Of a DNA stretch of 64,000 nt, positions 9,791 to 17,718 are shown in pieces; the first letter of the stretch is position 1, and each line of letters begins with the position of its first letter. The stretch covers positions 367,584-431,583 of the forward strand of contig NZ_MKZO01000036.1 in assembly GCF_001941965.1 (NCBI RefSeq), in the 5' to 3' direction. The stretch is from Pseudomonas putida (GTDB lineage Bacteria > Pseudomonadota > Gammaproteobacteria > Pseudomonadales > Pseudomonadaceae). A program made the position numbers and the translations under genes. The notes beneath the pieces are model-generated. The model was given only the letters and a program-made list of their open reading frames with translations. It was not told the DNA's origin and made no database searches.

Positions 9791-11185
9791 TCAGCTATCC
9801 ATCACCAGGCTCCCGCCCTTCTCCGCCTTGCGCTTGCGCGCCACCAGCAGGCCGGCAGCCACCACGGCAATGCTCAGCAGCCCAGTGGAAATCACTTCGG
9901 CACGATGATCAGGACGGATCAGCATCAGCGTCAGCACGCCGATGATGAAGAAGATGGTCACCCAGGTCAGCACCGGGAAGGCCCACATCTTGAAGGCGAT
10001 CTTCTCGCCCCGGGCCATGCGCTGACGGCGCATGCGCAGCTGCGACACTGCGATCACCAGGTACACCAGCAGGGCAATCGCCCCCGAGCTGGCCAGCAGG
10101 AACTCGAACACCTGCGCCGGCGCCACATAGTTGGCGAACACGGTCAGGAACGCCGCCGCCGTGGACAGCAGCACCGCCCAGTGCGGCGTGCCGCTGCGGT
10201 TGGTGCGCTGGGCAATCGCCGGCGCATCACCACGCTTGCTCAGGGAGAACAGCATGCGCGACGAGGTGTACAACGCCGAGTTGAGGCAACTGGTCACGGC
10301 GATCAGCACGACCACATCGACGATCAGCTTGGCATGCGGGATGCCCATCAGTTGCAGCACGGTCTGGTACGAACCCACCTCTGCCAGCTCGCCGGCATTC
10401 CACGGCACCAGGGCGACAACGATGAAGATCGACACGAGGTAGAACAGGAAGATCCGCCAGATCACCGAGTTGGTCGCCTTGCTGATCTGCTTGCCCGGGT
10501 CTTTCGACTCCGCAGCGGCAATGGTGACGATCTCGGTGCCCATGAACGAGAACATGGTGGTCAGCATGGCGCCCAGCACCGCGCCGAGGCCGTTGGGCAT
10601 GAAGCCCTGGGTGTCGAACAGATGGCTGACACCGCTGACCTGGCTGTGCGGCATGAAGCCGAAGATCGCCGCCAGGCCGAGAATGATGAAGCCGATGATG
10701 GCCACGACTTTCAACAGAGCGAACCAGAACTCGAACTCGCCGTAGTTCTTCACGCTGAACAGGTTGGTCGCGGTCAGCAGCAAGGTGATGACCAGGGTGA
10801 AGACCCAGATCGCCACGTCTGGGAACCAGGCATTGAGGATGGTCGCGGCGGCGTTGGCCTCCAGCGGGATGACCAGCACCCAGAACCACCAGTACAGCCA
10901 GCCGATGGTGAAACCGGCCCAGTGCCCGATGGCACGGTCGGCGTAGGTGGAGAAGGAACCGGTGTCCGGCGAGGCCACGGCCATTTCGCCGAGCATGCGC
11001 ATCACCAGTACCACCAGCGTGCCCGCTGCGGCGTAGGCCAGCAGCACGGCCGGGCCGGCAGCGGCGATGGCATGGCCGGACCCTACGAACAGACCGGCGC
11101 CGATAACGCCTGCGATGGACAGCATGGTCACATGCCGTTGCTTGAGCCCCTGAGCGAGGTCATTGGAATTGTGCTTACCGCTCAT
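9791..11185 (-). CDS. gabP: APC-family amino acid permease, GABA permease-like
   Basis: 464-residue inner-membrane permease with 12 hydrophobic segments. The N-terminus LAQGLKQRHVTMLSIAGVIGAGLFVGSG is the AAT-subfamily signature. The overall sequence is closest to GabP (4-aminobutyrate:H+ symporter) among the members I know, but other AAT permeases cannot be excluded. The longer in-frame extension up to 11416 is non-conserved and lacks a ribosome site; ATG 11185 is preceded by AGGTAG. It is monocistronic and convergent with the unknown gene at 9214. Confidence 0.8.
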   Translation of the reverse strand: MSGKHNSNDLAQGLKQRHVTMLSIAGVIGAGLFVGSGHAIAAAGPAVLLAYAAAGTLVVLVMRMLGEMAVASPDTGSFSTYADRAIGHWAGFTIGWLYWWFWVLVIPLEANAAATILNAWFPDVAIWVFTLVITLLLTATNLFSVKNYGEFEFWFALLKVVAIIGFIILGLAAIFGFMPHSQVSGVSHLFDTQGFMPNGLGAVLGAMLTTMFSFMGTEIVTIAAAESKDPGKQISKATNSVIWRIFLFYLVSIFIVVALVPWNAGELAEVGSYQTVLQLMGIPHAKLIVDVVVLIAVTSCLNSALYTSSRMLFSLSKRGDAPAIAQRTNRSGTPHWAVLLSTAAAFLTVFANYVAPAQVFEFLLASSGAIALLVYLVIAVSQLRMRRQRMARGEKIAFKMWAFPVLTWVTIFFIIGVLTLMLIRPDHRAEVISTGLLSIAVVAAGLLVARKRKAEKGGSLVMDS

Positions 11186-11791
11186 AAAACTACCTATGCA
11201 AAGAATGGGAGATCGTCCCGCGATTGGAGCCGCATGCCCTTTTGGGGCACCCCGCGTCTCGTGACAGGTGGAGGGCAATAAGCGGGCCAGATCTATGACC
11301 GCCCATTTCGAAACACCTTGAAACCACGATAAACAGGGCCTGCGGCGCTTTCCGCCAGTCATTGGCCGAAAGGTCGCCAAACTTGCCAGACTTTGCCGGA
11401 TTACTGAAATACCCACTTACAATTAGAAACGGGTGCTCCATAACCGAACACGGGTAACACCTTGTGCAACTTTATGGATGAAAGAGGTGCAACCCGAAAG
11501 AACTTCCAGCGCTCCAGTCGGCACTGCCGAAAAGCGCCGCGACCAAATACGCCTTTCCTCGGGCGGCCAAAACTGGCACCATCGCGCCTTTTTTCATCCT
11601 GGCTCCGGCCCGTAAAACGGAACCGGCGGACCGCGACGCGACATTCCACTGCGACGATGCGACACCCGCCCCTCCCCCGGCCGCCCACCCTGCTTGCCCT
11701 TCTTGGCTGCGATCCGAACGCTATGCTAGCGTTGCGCCTCGCCAGGACGGCCGCCAACAAGCAGAACGCACAGAACATATGAGGACCGCAC
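11186..11791. other. 606-base intergenic region between gabP and the amino-acid ABC operon
   Basis: It carries the divergent promoters of gabP (left) and the ABC operon (right). Open frames here look like noise (Arg/Cys-rich, no ribosome sites). The only clear structure is the inverted repeat at 11717-11733. Confidence 0.6.
11717..11733. promoter_or_regulatory. Inverted repeat upstream of the amino-acid ABC operon
   Basis: AACGCTA-TGC-TAGCGTT, perfect 7-base arms with a 3-base centre, 59 bases before the first ATG. It contains TATGCT, a fair -10 element, so a bound regulator could occlude the promoter. No regulator gene lies next to it. Confidence 0.4.
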
Positions 11792-12565
11792 ATGGCCCAG
11801 GCCGCGCCCGCGCTGGAAATCCGCAACCTGCACAAACGCTACGGCGAGCAGGAAATTCTCAAGGGCATCTCCCTTACCGCCCGTGACGGCGACGTGATTT
11901 CCATCCTCGGCTCCTCCGGTTCCGGCAAGTCGACCTTGCTGCGCTGCATCAACCTCCTGGAAAACCCGCACCAGGGCGAAATCCTCGTCGCCGGCGAAAC
12001 CCTCAAGCTGAAAGCCGCGCGCAACGGCGAGCTGGTCGCTGCCGACAACAAGCAGATCAACCGCCTGCGCAGCGAGATCGGCTTCGTCTTCCAGAACTTC
12101 AACCTCTGGCCGCACATGAGCATCCTCGACAACATCATCGAGGCGCCGCGCCGGGTACTGGGGCAGAGCAAGGCCGAGGCCATCGAGCACGCCGAAGCGC
12201 TGCTGGACAAGGTCGGCATCCACAACAAGCGCCACAGCTACCCCACCGAGCTTTCCGGTGGCCAGCAGCAGCGCGCCGCGATCGCCCGGACCCTGGCGAT
12301 GAAACCCAAGGTCATCCTGTTCGATGAACCGACCTCCGCGCTGGACCCGGAAATGGTCCAGGAAGTCCTCAACGTCATCCGCGCCCTGGCCGACGAAGGC
12401 CGGACCATGCTGCTGGTGACCCACGAAATGAACTTCGCCCGGCAGGTATCGAGCGAAGTCGTGTTCCTTCATCAAGGCCTCATCGAAGAGCAAGGATCGC
12501 CGCAGCAGGTTTTCGAAAACCCGACCTCGGCGCGTTGTAAGCAATTCATGTCCAGCAACCGCTAA
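11792..12565 (+). CDS. Amino acid ABC transporter ATP-binding protein (HisP/AotP type)
   Basis: 257-residue cytoplasmic ATPase of a polar/basic amino acid importer. Walker A GSSGSGKST (about 43-51), the Q-loop QNFNLWPHM, signature LSGGQQQR, Walker B VILFDEPTSALD and H-loop VTHEM are all present. First gene of an ATPase / binding protein / two permeases operon; the binding protein starts 13 bases later. Confidence 0.93.
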   Translation: MAQAAPALEIRNLHKRYGEQEILKGISLTARDGDVISILGSSGSGKSTLLRCINLLENPHQGEILVAGETLKLKAARNGELVAADNKQINRLRSEIGFVFQNFNLWPHMSILDNIIEAPRRVLGQSKAEAIEHAEALLDKVGIHNKRHSYPTELSGGQQQRAAIARTLAMKPKVILFDEPTSALDPEMVQEVLNVIRALADEGRTMLLVTHEMNFARQVSSEVVFLHQGLIEEQGSPQQVFENPTSARCKQFMSSNR

Positions 12566-12578
12566 CGGAGCAACACGC

Positions 12579-13331
12579 ATGCAGAACTACAAGAAGTACC
12601 TCCTGGCCGCTGCCGCCACGCTGGTGTTCTCGGCCAATGCCATGGCCGCGGAAAAACTGCGGATGGGTATCGAAGCCGCTTACCCTCCCTTCAACAGCAA
12701 GGATGCCAGCGGCCAAGTGGTCGGCTTCGACAAGGACATCGGCGACGCCCTGTGCGCCAAGATGAAGGTCGAGTGCGAAGTGGTCACTTCCGATTGGGAC
12801 GGGATCATTCCGTCGCTGCTGGCCAAGAAGTACGACTTCATCGTGTCGTCGCTGTCGATCACCGACGAGCGTAAAGCGGCCGTCGACTTCACCGACCGCT
12901 ACTACTCCAACAAGCTGCAGTTCATCGCGCCGAAGAACGTCGACTTCAAGACCGACAAGGCCTACCTCAAGGGCAAGACCATCGGTACCCAGCGCGCCAC
13001 CCTGTCCGGCACCTGGCTGGAAGACAACTACGGCAAGGACATCACCCTGAAGCTGTACGACACCCAGGAAAACGCCTACCTCGACCTGACGTCCGGCCGT
13101 GTCGACGCCCTGCTGGCGGACAAGTACGTGAACTACGACTGGCTGAAATCCGATGCCGGCAAAGACTACGAGTTCAAGGGTGAGCCTGTGGTGGAAAGCG
13201 ACGAGATCGGCATTGCCGTGCGCAAGGGTGACCCACTGAAGGACAAGCTGAACGCTGCGCTGAAGGAAATCATCGCCGACGGCACGTACAAGAAGATCAA
13301 CGACAAGTACTTCCCGTTCAGCATCTATTGA
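12579..13331 (+). CDS. Amino acid ABC transporter periplasmic binding protein
   Basis: 250 residues with a clear signal peptide (cleavage near NAMAA-E, residue 24). The mature protein has the SBP family 3 pattern KLRMGIEAAYPPFN, GFDKDIGDALC, DWDGIIPSLLAKKYD and SSLSITDERK, close to the Lys/Arg/Orn/His binding proteins. It captures the substrate and delivers it to the two permeases downstream. An intercistronic hairpin follows, which could give this gene extra mRNA stability. Confidence 0.93.
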   Translation: MQNYKKYLLAAAATLVFSANAMAAEKLRMGIEAAYPPFNSKDASGQVVGFDKDIGDALCAKMKVECEVVTSDWDGIIPSLLAKKYDFIVSSLSITDERKAAVDFTDRYYSNKLQFIAPKNVDFKTDKAYLKGKTIGTQRATLSGTWLEDNYGKDITLKLYDTQENAYLDLTSGRVDALLADKYVNYDWLKSDAGKDYEFKGEPVVESDEIGIAVRKGDPLKDKLNAALKEIIADGTYKKINDKYFPFSIY

Positions 13332-13339
13332 TTCGCCCC

Positions 13340-13368
13340 GACCGGCACCGCCTTGCGCGGTGTCGGTC
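13340..13368 (+). other. Intercistronic stem-loop
   Basis: GACCGGCACCGC pairs with GCGGTGTCGGTC (one G-U) around a CTTGC loop. No T-run follows, so it is not a typical terminator. Placement right after a binding-protein gene fits a 3'-end mRNA stabiliser or partial terminator that makes binding protein exceed permease. Confidence 0.6.
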
Positions 13369-13386
13369 TCTTGAACATGCCTGCCC

Positions 13387-14082
13387 ATGAATATTGATCT
13401 ACACGGATTCGGTCCGGCGCTGGCCGCTGGCACGCTGATGACCGTCAAGCTGGCGCTCTCGGCCCTCTGCCTGGGCCTGGTGCTCGGCCTGCTCGGCGCC
13501 CTCGCCAAGACCTCGCCGTTCAAACCGCTGCGCTGGATCGGTGGCACCTACTCGACCATCGTTCGCGGCGTGCCCGAGCTGCTCTGGGTCCTCTTCATCT
13601 ATTTCGGTTCGGTGGCCCTGATGAGCCAGCTGGGCGACCTGATCGGCGTGCCTGGTCTGGAACTCAGCGCCTTCGCTGCCGGCGTCATCGCCCTCGGCCT
13701 GTGCTTCGGCGCCTATGCCACGGAAGTCTTCCGCGGCGCGCTGCTGGCGATCCCCAAGGGGCATCGTGAAGCCGGCATGGCCCTCGGCCTGTCCAAGGGC
13801 CGGATCTTCTCGCGCCTGGTCCTCCCGCAGATGTGGCGTATCGCCCTGCCGGGCCTGGGCAACCTGTTCATGATCCTGATGAAGGACACCGCGCTGGTCT
13901 CGGTGATCGGCCTGGAAGAAATCATGCGCCAGGCGCAGAACGGCGTGACCACCACCAAGGAACCGTTCACCTTCTACGCGGTTGCGGCCTTTATCTATCT
14001 CGGGCTGACCATCGTCGCCATGACCGGCATGCACTTCATGGAAAAACGTGCCGGACGCGGCTTTGCGAGGGCCAACTCATGA
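13387..14082 (+). CDS. Amino acid ABC transporter permease (HisQ type)
   Basis: 231-residue inner-membrane permease with about five hydrophobic segments. It has the N-terminal GTLMTVKLALSALCLGLVLG typical of HisQ/M proteins and the EAA loop EAGMALGLSKGRIF (about 120-133) that contacts the ATPase. Its stop overlaps the next permease by 4 bases. Confidence 0.92.
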   Translation: MNIDLHGFGPALAAGTLMTVKLALSALCLGLVLGLLGALAKTSPFKPLRWIGGTYSTIVRGVPELLWVLFIYFGSVALMSQLGDLIGVPGLELSAFAAGVIALGLCFGAYATEVFRGALLAIPKGHREAGMALGLSKGRIFSRLVLPQMWRIALPGLGNLFMILMKDTALVSVIGLEEIMRQAQNGVTTTKEPFTFYAVAAFIYLGLTIVAMTGMHFMEKRAGRGFARANS

Positions 14083-14768
14083 ATTGGGACGTCATCATCA
14101 AATGGCTGCCGCGCCTTGCCGACGGTGCCATCCTGACCCTGGAACTGCTGGCCATCGCCGTCATCCTCGGGCTGCTCATCGCCATCCCGCTGGGTATCGC
14201 CCGCTCCTCGCAGCGCTGGTACGTGCAGGCGCTACCGTATGGCTACATCTTCTTCTTCCGCGGCACGCCGCTGCTGGTGCAGCTGTTCCTGGTCTACTAC
14301 GGCCTGGCGCAGTTCGACGCAGTGCGTAGCAGCTCGCTGTGGCCGTACCTGCGTGACCCGTTCTGGTGTACCGCGCTGACCATGACCCTGCACACTGCCG
14401 CCTACATCGCCGAGATCCTGCGCGGCTCGCTGCAGGCGATCCCACGGGGCGAGATCGAGGCAGCGCGGGCGCTGGGCATGTCGCGGGCGACCGCGATGCT
14501 GCACATCCTCCTCCCGCGTGCTGCCCGTATCGGCCTGCCGGCGTACAGCAACGAAGTGATCCTCATGCTCAAGGCCAGTGCCTTGGCCAGCACCGTCACC
14601 TTGCTGGACATCACCGGCATGGCGCGCACGATCATCGCCCGGACCTACATGCCGGTAGAGATCTTCTTCGCCGCAGGCGTGTTCTACCTGGTGATCTCGT
14701 TCGTGCTGGTGCAAGCGTTCAAGTTGCTGGAGCGCTGGTTGCGGGTGGATGCCGCGCACGGCCGCTGA
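14079..14768 (+). CDS. Amino acid ABC transporter permease (HisM type)
   Basis: 229-residue second permease of the heterodimeric channel, with EAA loop EAARALGMSRATAM and the family feature FRGTPLLVQLFLVYYG. ATGA overlap with the HisQ-like gene sets the start at 14079. Last gene of the operon; two REP elements follow. Confidence 0.92.
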   Translation: MNWDVIIKWLPRLADGAILTLELLAIAVILGLLIAIPLGIARSSQRWYVQALPYGYIFFFRGTPLLVQLFLVYYGLAQFDAVRSSSLWPYLRDPFWCTALTMTLHTAAYIAEILRGSLQAIPRGEIEAARALGMSRATAMLHILLPRAARIGLPAYSNEVILMLKASALASTVTLLDITGMARTIIARTYMPVEIFFAAGVFYLVISFVLVQAFKLLERWLRVDAAHGR

Positions 14769-14792
14769 TCCCTAGTTCCCCGCTCCCCTGAT

Positions 14793-14820
14793 GTGGGAGC
14801 GGGTTCACCCGCGATTGGCC
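14793..14820. repeat. REP element (GTGGGAGCGGGTTCACCCGC type)
   Basis: Short palindromic element with GCGGGTTCACCCGC core. A second copy lies at 16412-16436. It sits directly after the ABC operon. Confidence 0.8.
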
Positions 14821-14856
14821 GCACCTGCCCACCACACCTCTTGAAAACACCCTGGC

Positions 14857-14892
14857 CCCCTGTGGGAGCTGGCTTGCCAGCGATGAGGCCCT
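14857..14892. repeat. Single REP element (GCTGGCTTGCCAGC type)
   Basis: One arm of the main REP family. It overlaps the spurious upstream extension of the methyltransferase frame, which helps fix that gene's start further downstream. Confidence 0.85.
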
Positions 14893-14930
14893 CACAGCTG
14901 GCCATGCAACCTGAACCTGTGGGGCAGCAC

Positions 14931-16166
14931 ATGGAAAACACCCAACTCCTCCCCCGCTTCCAGGCCCTGGACCAGTTCCTCCGGGAACACCACAACCTCT
15001 GGCACCCGCGCCCCTTCACCAGCCTGCAACTCCCCTGGGAAGCTGATTACCCAGACCTGGCCGAATGGCTGCGCAACCAATCCCTGGACCACGCCGAATC
15101 CGCCCACAACGACCCCTACAGCGTCCCGGCCCCGGCGCCTTATCCACAACTGGCCGCCCTCGCCCGGGAATTAGCGAGGGTCGATGACTTATCCACAGTC
15201 CCTTTGACGCCAGCCAATCCGCGTCTCAACGTCGACGTCCCCGGCCGTAAATGGCAGCAGATCGAAGCCTTCGCCGCCCACTTGGACTTTGCCCGGCGTC
15301 CTCTGCATTGGCTGGACTGGTGTTCCGGCAAAGGCCACCTAGGCCGCCGACTGCTGGGGTCCGAGCAACACCTGACTTGCCTCGAATACGATCCTGCACT
15401 GGTCGCCGCCGGAGAACAGCTCAGCCAGCACCACCACCTCCCGGCCGAGCACCTGTTGCAGGACGTCATGGCCGCCAGTGCTGCCGAGCAGATCACTGCT
15501 GACCACACACCGGTGGCCTTGCACGCCTGCGGCGACCTCCACGTTCGCCTCATTCAGCTCGCCACTGCCAAAGGCTGTGCACAACTCGCCATCGCCCCTT
15601 GCTGCTACAACCGCACCTCGGGTCCGAACTATCAGCCGTTATCCACAGCGGCTCGTGCTTCGACCTTGCAACTGGACCTCGACGACCTTGGTCTGCCGCT
15701 CAGTGAAACGGTCACCGCGGGCAATCGCGTCCGCCGCCAGCGCGATCAATCCATGGCCTGGCGTCTCGGCTTCGACCTGCTGCAACGGCAACTGCGCAAC
15801 AGCGACGAGTACCTGCCCACACCCTCGTTACCCAGCGCCTGGCTGCAACAACCTTTTGCCGACTACTGCCAGCACCTCGCCGGGCTCAAGGGCCTATCCA
15901 TAAAAGACGGCGTTGATTGGTCCGCCCTCGAAGCGGCCGGCTGGCAACGCCTGGCCCAGGTCCGCAACCTCGAACTGGTCCGCAACCTCTTCCGCCGCCC
16001 GCTGGAGCTATGGCTGGTGCTCGATCGTGCGCTCTACCTACACGAACAGGGCTACAACGTCCGCCTCGGCACCTTCTGCCCACACCCACTGACCCCGCGC
16101 AACCTCATGCTACTGGCCGAACAACCTGTGGATAAGTCTGTGAGCAACTTCACGGTTCCAGAGTGA
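14931..16166 (+). CDS. SAM-dependent methyltransferase, GSTCD-like family
   Basis: 411 residues. The central Rossmann methyltransferase motif is LDWCSGKGHLGRRLL (about 123-137), with an acidic motif II LEYDPAL and later VALHACGDLH and IAPCCYN, as in the class that includes the methyltransferase domain of GSTCD. Substrate unknown. The frame opens further upstream, but that part is translated REP sequence, so ATG 14931 (or 14904) is more likely; neither has a strong ribosome site. The gene contains four exact TTATCCACA 9-mers. Confidence 0.75.
   Translation: MENTQLLPRFQALDQFLREHHNLWHPRPFTSLQLPWEADYPDLAEWLRNQSLDHAESAHNDPYSVPAPAPYPQLAALARELARVDDLSTVPLTPANPRLNVDVPGRKWQQIEAFAAHLDFARRPLHWLDWCSGKGHLGRRLLGSEQHLTCLEYDPALVAAGEQLSQHHHLPAEHLLQDVMAASAAEQITADHTPVALHACGDLHVRLIQLATAKGCAQLAIAPCCYNRTSGPNYQPLSTAARASTLQLDLDDLGLPLSETVTAGNRVRRQRDQSMAWRLGFDLLQRQLRNSDEYLPTPSLPSAWLQQPFADYCQHLAGLKGLSIKDGVDWSALEAAGWQRLAQVRNLELVRNLFRRPLELWLVLDRALYLHEQGYNVRLGTFCPHPLTPRNLMLLAEQPVDKSVSNFTVPE
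15140..15148 (+). promoter_or_regulatory. DnaA-box-like 9-mer 1
   Basis: Exact TTATCCACA inside the methyltransferase gene. One of four in about 1 kb (also 15189, 15639 and, reversed, 16127). Confidence 0.5.
15189..15197 (+). promoter_or_regulatory. DnaA-box-like 9-mer 2
   Basis: Exact TTATCCACA, in frame as Leu-Ser-Thr using the rare TTA codon. Confidence 0.5.
15639..15647 (+). promoter_or_regulatory. DnaA-box-like 9-mer 3
   Basis: Exact TTATCCACA, again in frame as Leu-Ser-Thr. Confidence 0.5.
16127..16135 (-). promoter_or_regulatory. DnaA-box-like 9-mer 4
   Basis: Exact TTATCCACA on the minus strand near the end of the methyltransferase gene. Confidence 0.5.
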
Positions 16167-16245
16167 AAACAGTTCTGCTCTGCGGGCAATCCGGACTTGA
16201 GTGATTTTTCCGAACCTGTTAAACGCCTGAGAAAACAGCTGTTTG

Positions 16246-16294
16246 CGGGGTCGTCAATGCGGCGAGGTAGCGCACTTGCATGGGGTGCAAGGGG
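16246..16294 (+). pseudogene. Degenerate remnant of tRNA-Pro (GGG)
   Basis: A 5-base stem CTTGC/GCAAG (16275-16291) closes the 7-base loop ATGGGGT with GGG at the anticodon position. It is preceded by GGTAGCGCA, as in a proline tRNA D-arm, and by CGGGG, a plausible acceptor 5' strand. The D-region is about two bases too long and there is no T-arm (no TTCGA) or 3' acceptor strand afterwards, so it cannot be functional. The match to tRNA-Pro(GGG) is from memory of the family. Confidence 0.55.
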
Positions 16295-16411
16295 TTGATG
16301 TGGTTTGTGCATAAGCGTTAAAGCGAATTAGGCGGGGGTGGTTCAGATCGGGTTGGGCGGGAGGTGGCTGGAATCGCGCATAAACCCGTTCAAAAGCACG
16401 ACGCGGACACT

Positions 16412-16757
16412 GTGGGAGCGGGTTCACCCGCGATTACGCCAGTGAATCCACCACCATAATCCCAGGTACCCCGCCCGGGATTGCCGGCTGGGACCTCAAT
16501 GGAGACCAACGACAGATTTCTGTTGCCGCTGATGCCCTCATCGCCGGCAACGCCGGCTCCCACAGTGTCCTGAGCCAGCCGCAGAACTTGTGCCCGCCGA
16601 AGCCCCTGTGGAAGCTGGCTTGCCAGCGATTGCAATGGTGAATCCCCCACCAAAACCCCGCCAAACCAGCGCCCTGCTTGACCAGCCCCAATCTCCACAA
16701 TCACCGAAACCCAGGTAGGAGCGAGGCTTGCCCGCGAAGGACCGCAAAGCGGTCCCC
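16412..16757. repeat. Mosaic cluster of four different REP types
   Basis: In order: GTGGGAGCGGGTTCACCCGC (16412-16436), CATCGCCGGCAACGCCGGC (16535-16564), CTGTGGAAGCTGGCTTGCC (16604-16632) and TAGGAGCGAGGCTTGCCCGC with AAGCGGTCCCC (16716-16757). Together with the tRNA-Pro remnant and the tRNA-Thr promoter this accounts for the 720-base gap 16167-16886; I see no gene in it. Confidence 0.8.
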
Positions 16758-16802
16758 AACCTCCGCAGCACTGCCCAGAAAACACCCAGCCCAAAACGCC
16801 AA

Positions 16803-16823
16803 AAGCCCCGATCTACGGGGCTT
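16803..16823. terminator. Stem-loop, possible terminator upstream of tRNA-Thr
   Basis: AAGCCCCG-ATCTA-CGGGGCTT, perfect 8-base stem. On the minus strand it is followed by TTTT; on the plus strand by no T-run. It may insulate the tRNA-Thr promoter. Confidence 0.5.
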
Positions 16824-16846
16824 CCAACACGATTTCAAGGAAGAGG

Positions 16847-16874
16847 TTTACAGAACCAAACCGATCGCTATAAT
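16847..16874 (+). promoter_or_regulatory. Sigma-70 promoter of tRNA-Thr
   Basis: TTTACA (16847-16852), 16-base spacer, perfect TATAAT (16869-16874), then the GC-rich discriminator AGCGCGCC just before the tRNA, as for the tRNA-Phe promoter. Confidence 0.85.
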
Positions 16875-16886
16875 AGCGCGCCTACT

Positions 16887-16962
<76 letters not shown>

Positions 16963-16993
16963 TATTAGGTTTCAGTAGTACTGAAGCCTGCGA

Positions 16994-17018
16994 AAACCCG
17001 CCTATTGGCGGGTTTTTT
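16994..17018 (+). terminator. Intrinsic terminator after tRNA-Thr
   Basis: AAACCCGCC-TATT-GGCGGGTTT stem followed by a T-run. It isolates the tRNA from the cassette downstream. Confidence 0.93.
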
Positions 17019-17160
17019 CGTTTTGGCGTCTTATCTTTATTCTGCTACAGCTCGATACGAATTTGATCGAACAGGCGCGGAGCTTCAGAAATCACATGCG
17101 ATAGAATCCCATCCCTCAGCGGCGATCATGCCGGTCCCACGTCGGGAAAAGGAATGTTGG

Positions 17161-17397
17161 ATGGGCGGAAAACCCCGGCCTACTCCCTCGATTGTCAGCG
17201 GTCTACCCGTTGCGTTTGTGGAAGGGGGTCGCAAGTACTACTTTGATGCCAGAACTCAGCGATATTTCTCATGGGATTCGCTGCACGGGGAGTTCGAGGT
17301 ATTTGACCGACGCGGCTACCACCTCGGTTCGGTCTGCCCTGAGACAGGCATAGCCCTGAAGCCCCCGGTCCGTGGGCGTCGGATCAAACCGAACTGA
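17161..17397 (+). CDS. Stand-alone colicin E3-type ribonuclease domain (candidate toxin)
   Basis: 78 residues, basic. The C-terminal block WDSLHGEFE followed by GYHLGS, PETG, KPPV and GRRI lines up with the cytotoxic domain of colicin E3 (WDSQHGELE, GQHLGS, PKTG, KRNI). The residues corresponding to E3 Asp510, His513 and Glu517 are kept (D39, H42, E46), with Arg in the right tail position. E3 nucleases cut 16S rRNA in the decoding site. No translocation or receptor domain, so it would act inside the producer. The frame opens at a TTG inside the tRNA terminator; ATG 17161 is chosen because AAAAGGA lies 7 bases upstream. An ATG at 17128 has no ribosome site. Confidence 0.72.
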   Translation: MGGKPRPTPSIVSGLPVAFVEGGRKYYFDARTQRYFSWDSLHGEFEVFDRRGYHLGSVCPETGIALKPPVRGRRIKPN

Positions 17398-17406
17398 GAG
17401 GTTCAT

Positions 17407-17718
17407 ATGAATTTTGTCGAGCTTTGCCTGGAAGGCGACGTGCTGGAAGAGGAAATCGATCGATTCGTCGAGGACTGGCATGAAGGGCGCGCAGGCGCAG
17501 ACATGGAGCTGCACGAATACCTCGGCATGAGCTGGGAAGAGTACCAATTGTGGGCAACGACGCCTTCCGTTCTGCCTTTTGTGCTGACCGCCAGGAAGCG
17601 CGGCACCTCGCTTCGACAGGAACTGGATCAAGACAGATTCACGATGGCGGCCCGGGCAAGCTCGGTAGGTGAAGCCGCCAAGGTGGAAGCCTGGCTACGT
17701 AGCGCTGGCAGGATCTGA
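17407..17718 (+). CDS. Small acidic protein, candidate antitoxin/immunity partner
   Basis: 103 residues. The first half is strongly acidic (EGDVLEEEIDRFVEDWHEG), followed by LHEYLGMSWEEYQLW, a motif I associate with small proteins encoded beside ImmA/IrrE peptidases; the C-terminal half is helical and mixed-charge. It does not visibly resemble the E3 immunity protein. Its ribosome site GAGAGG overlaps the toxin stop, and its stop shares a base with the next ATG (TGATG), so the three genes are one transcription unit. Acidic partner of a basic RNase suggests neutralisation; this is inference. Confidence 0.6.
   Translation: MNFVELCLEGDVLEEEIDRFVEDWHEGRAGADMELHEYLGMSWEEYQLWATTPSVLPFVLTARKRGTSLRQELDQDRFTMAARASSVGEAAKVEAWLRSAGRI

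Noticed and set aside
11401..11835. 144-codon minus-strand frame upstream of the ABC operon
   Set aside because: Arg/Cys-rich, no ribosome site, overlaps the ABC ATPase start on the other strand.
15140..16135. A replication origin in the methyltransferase gene
   Set aside because: DnaA boxes are present but there is no AT-rich unwinding region and no dnaA/dnaN/rpmH context.
17005..17160. Longer version of the E3-type RNase starting at a TTG
   Set aside because: The TTG lies inside the tRNA-Thr terminator stem and has no ribosome site, and the extra 52 residues look non-coding. ATG 17161 has AAAAGGA at ideal spacing.
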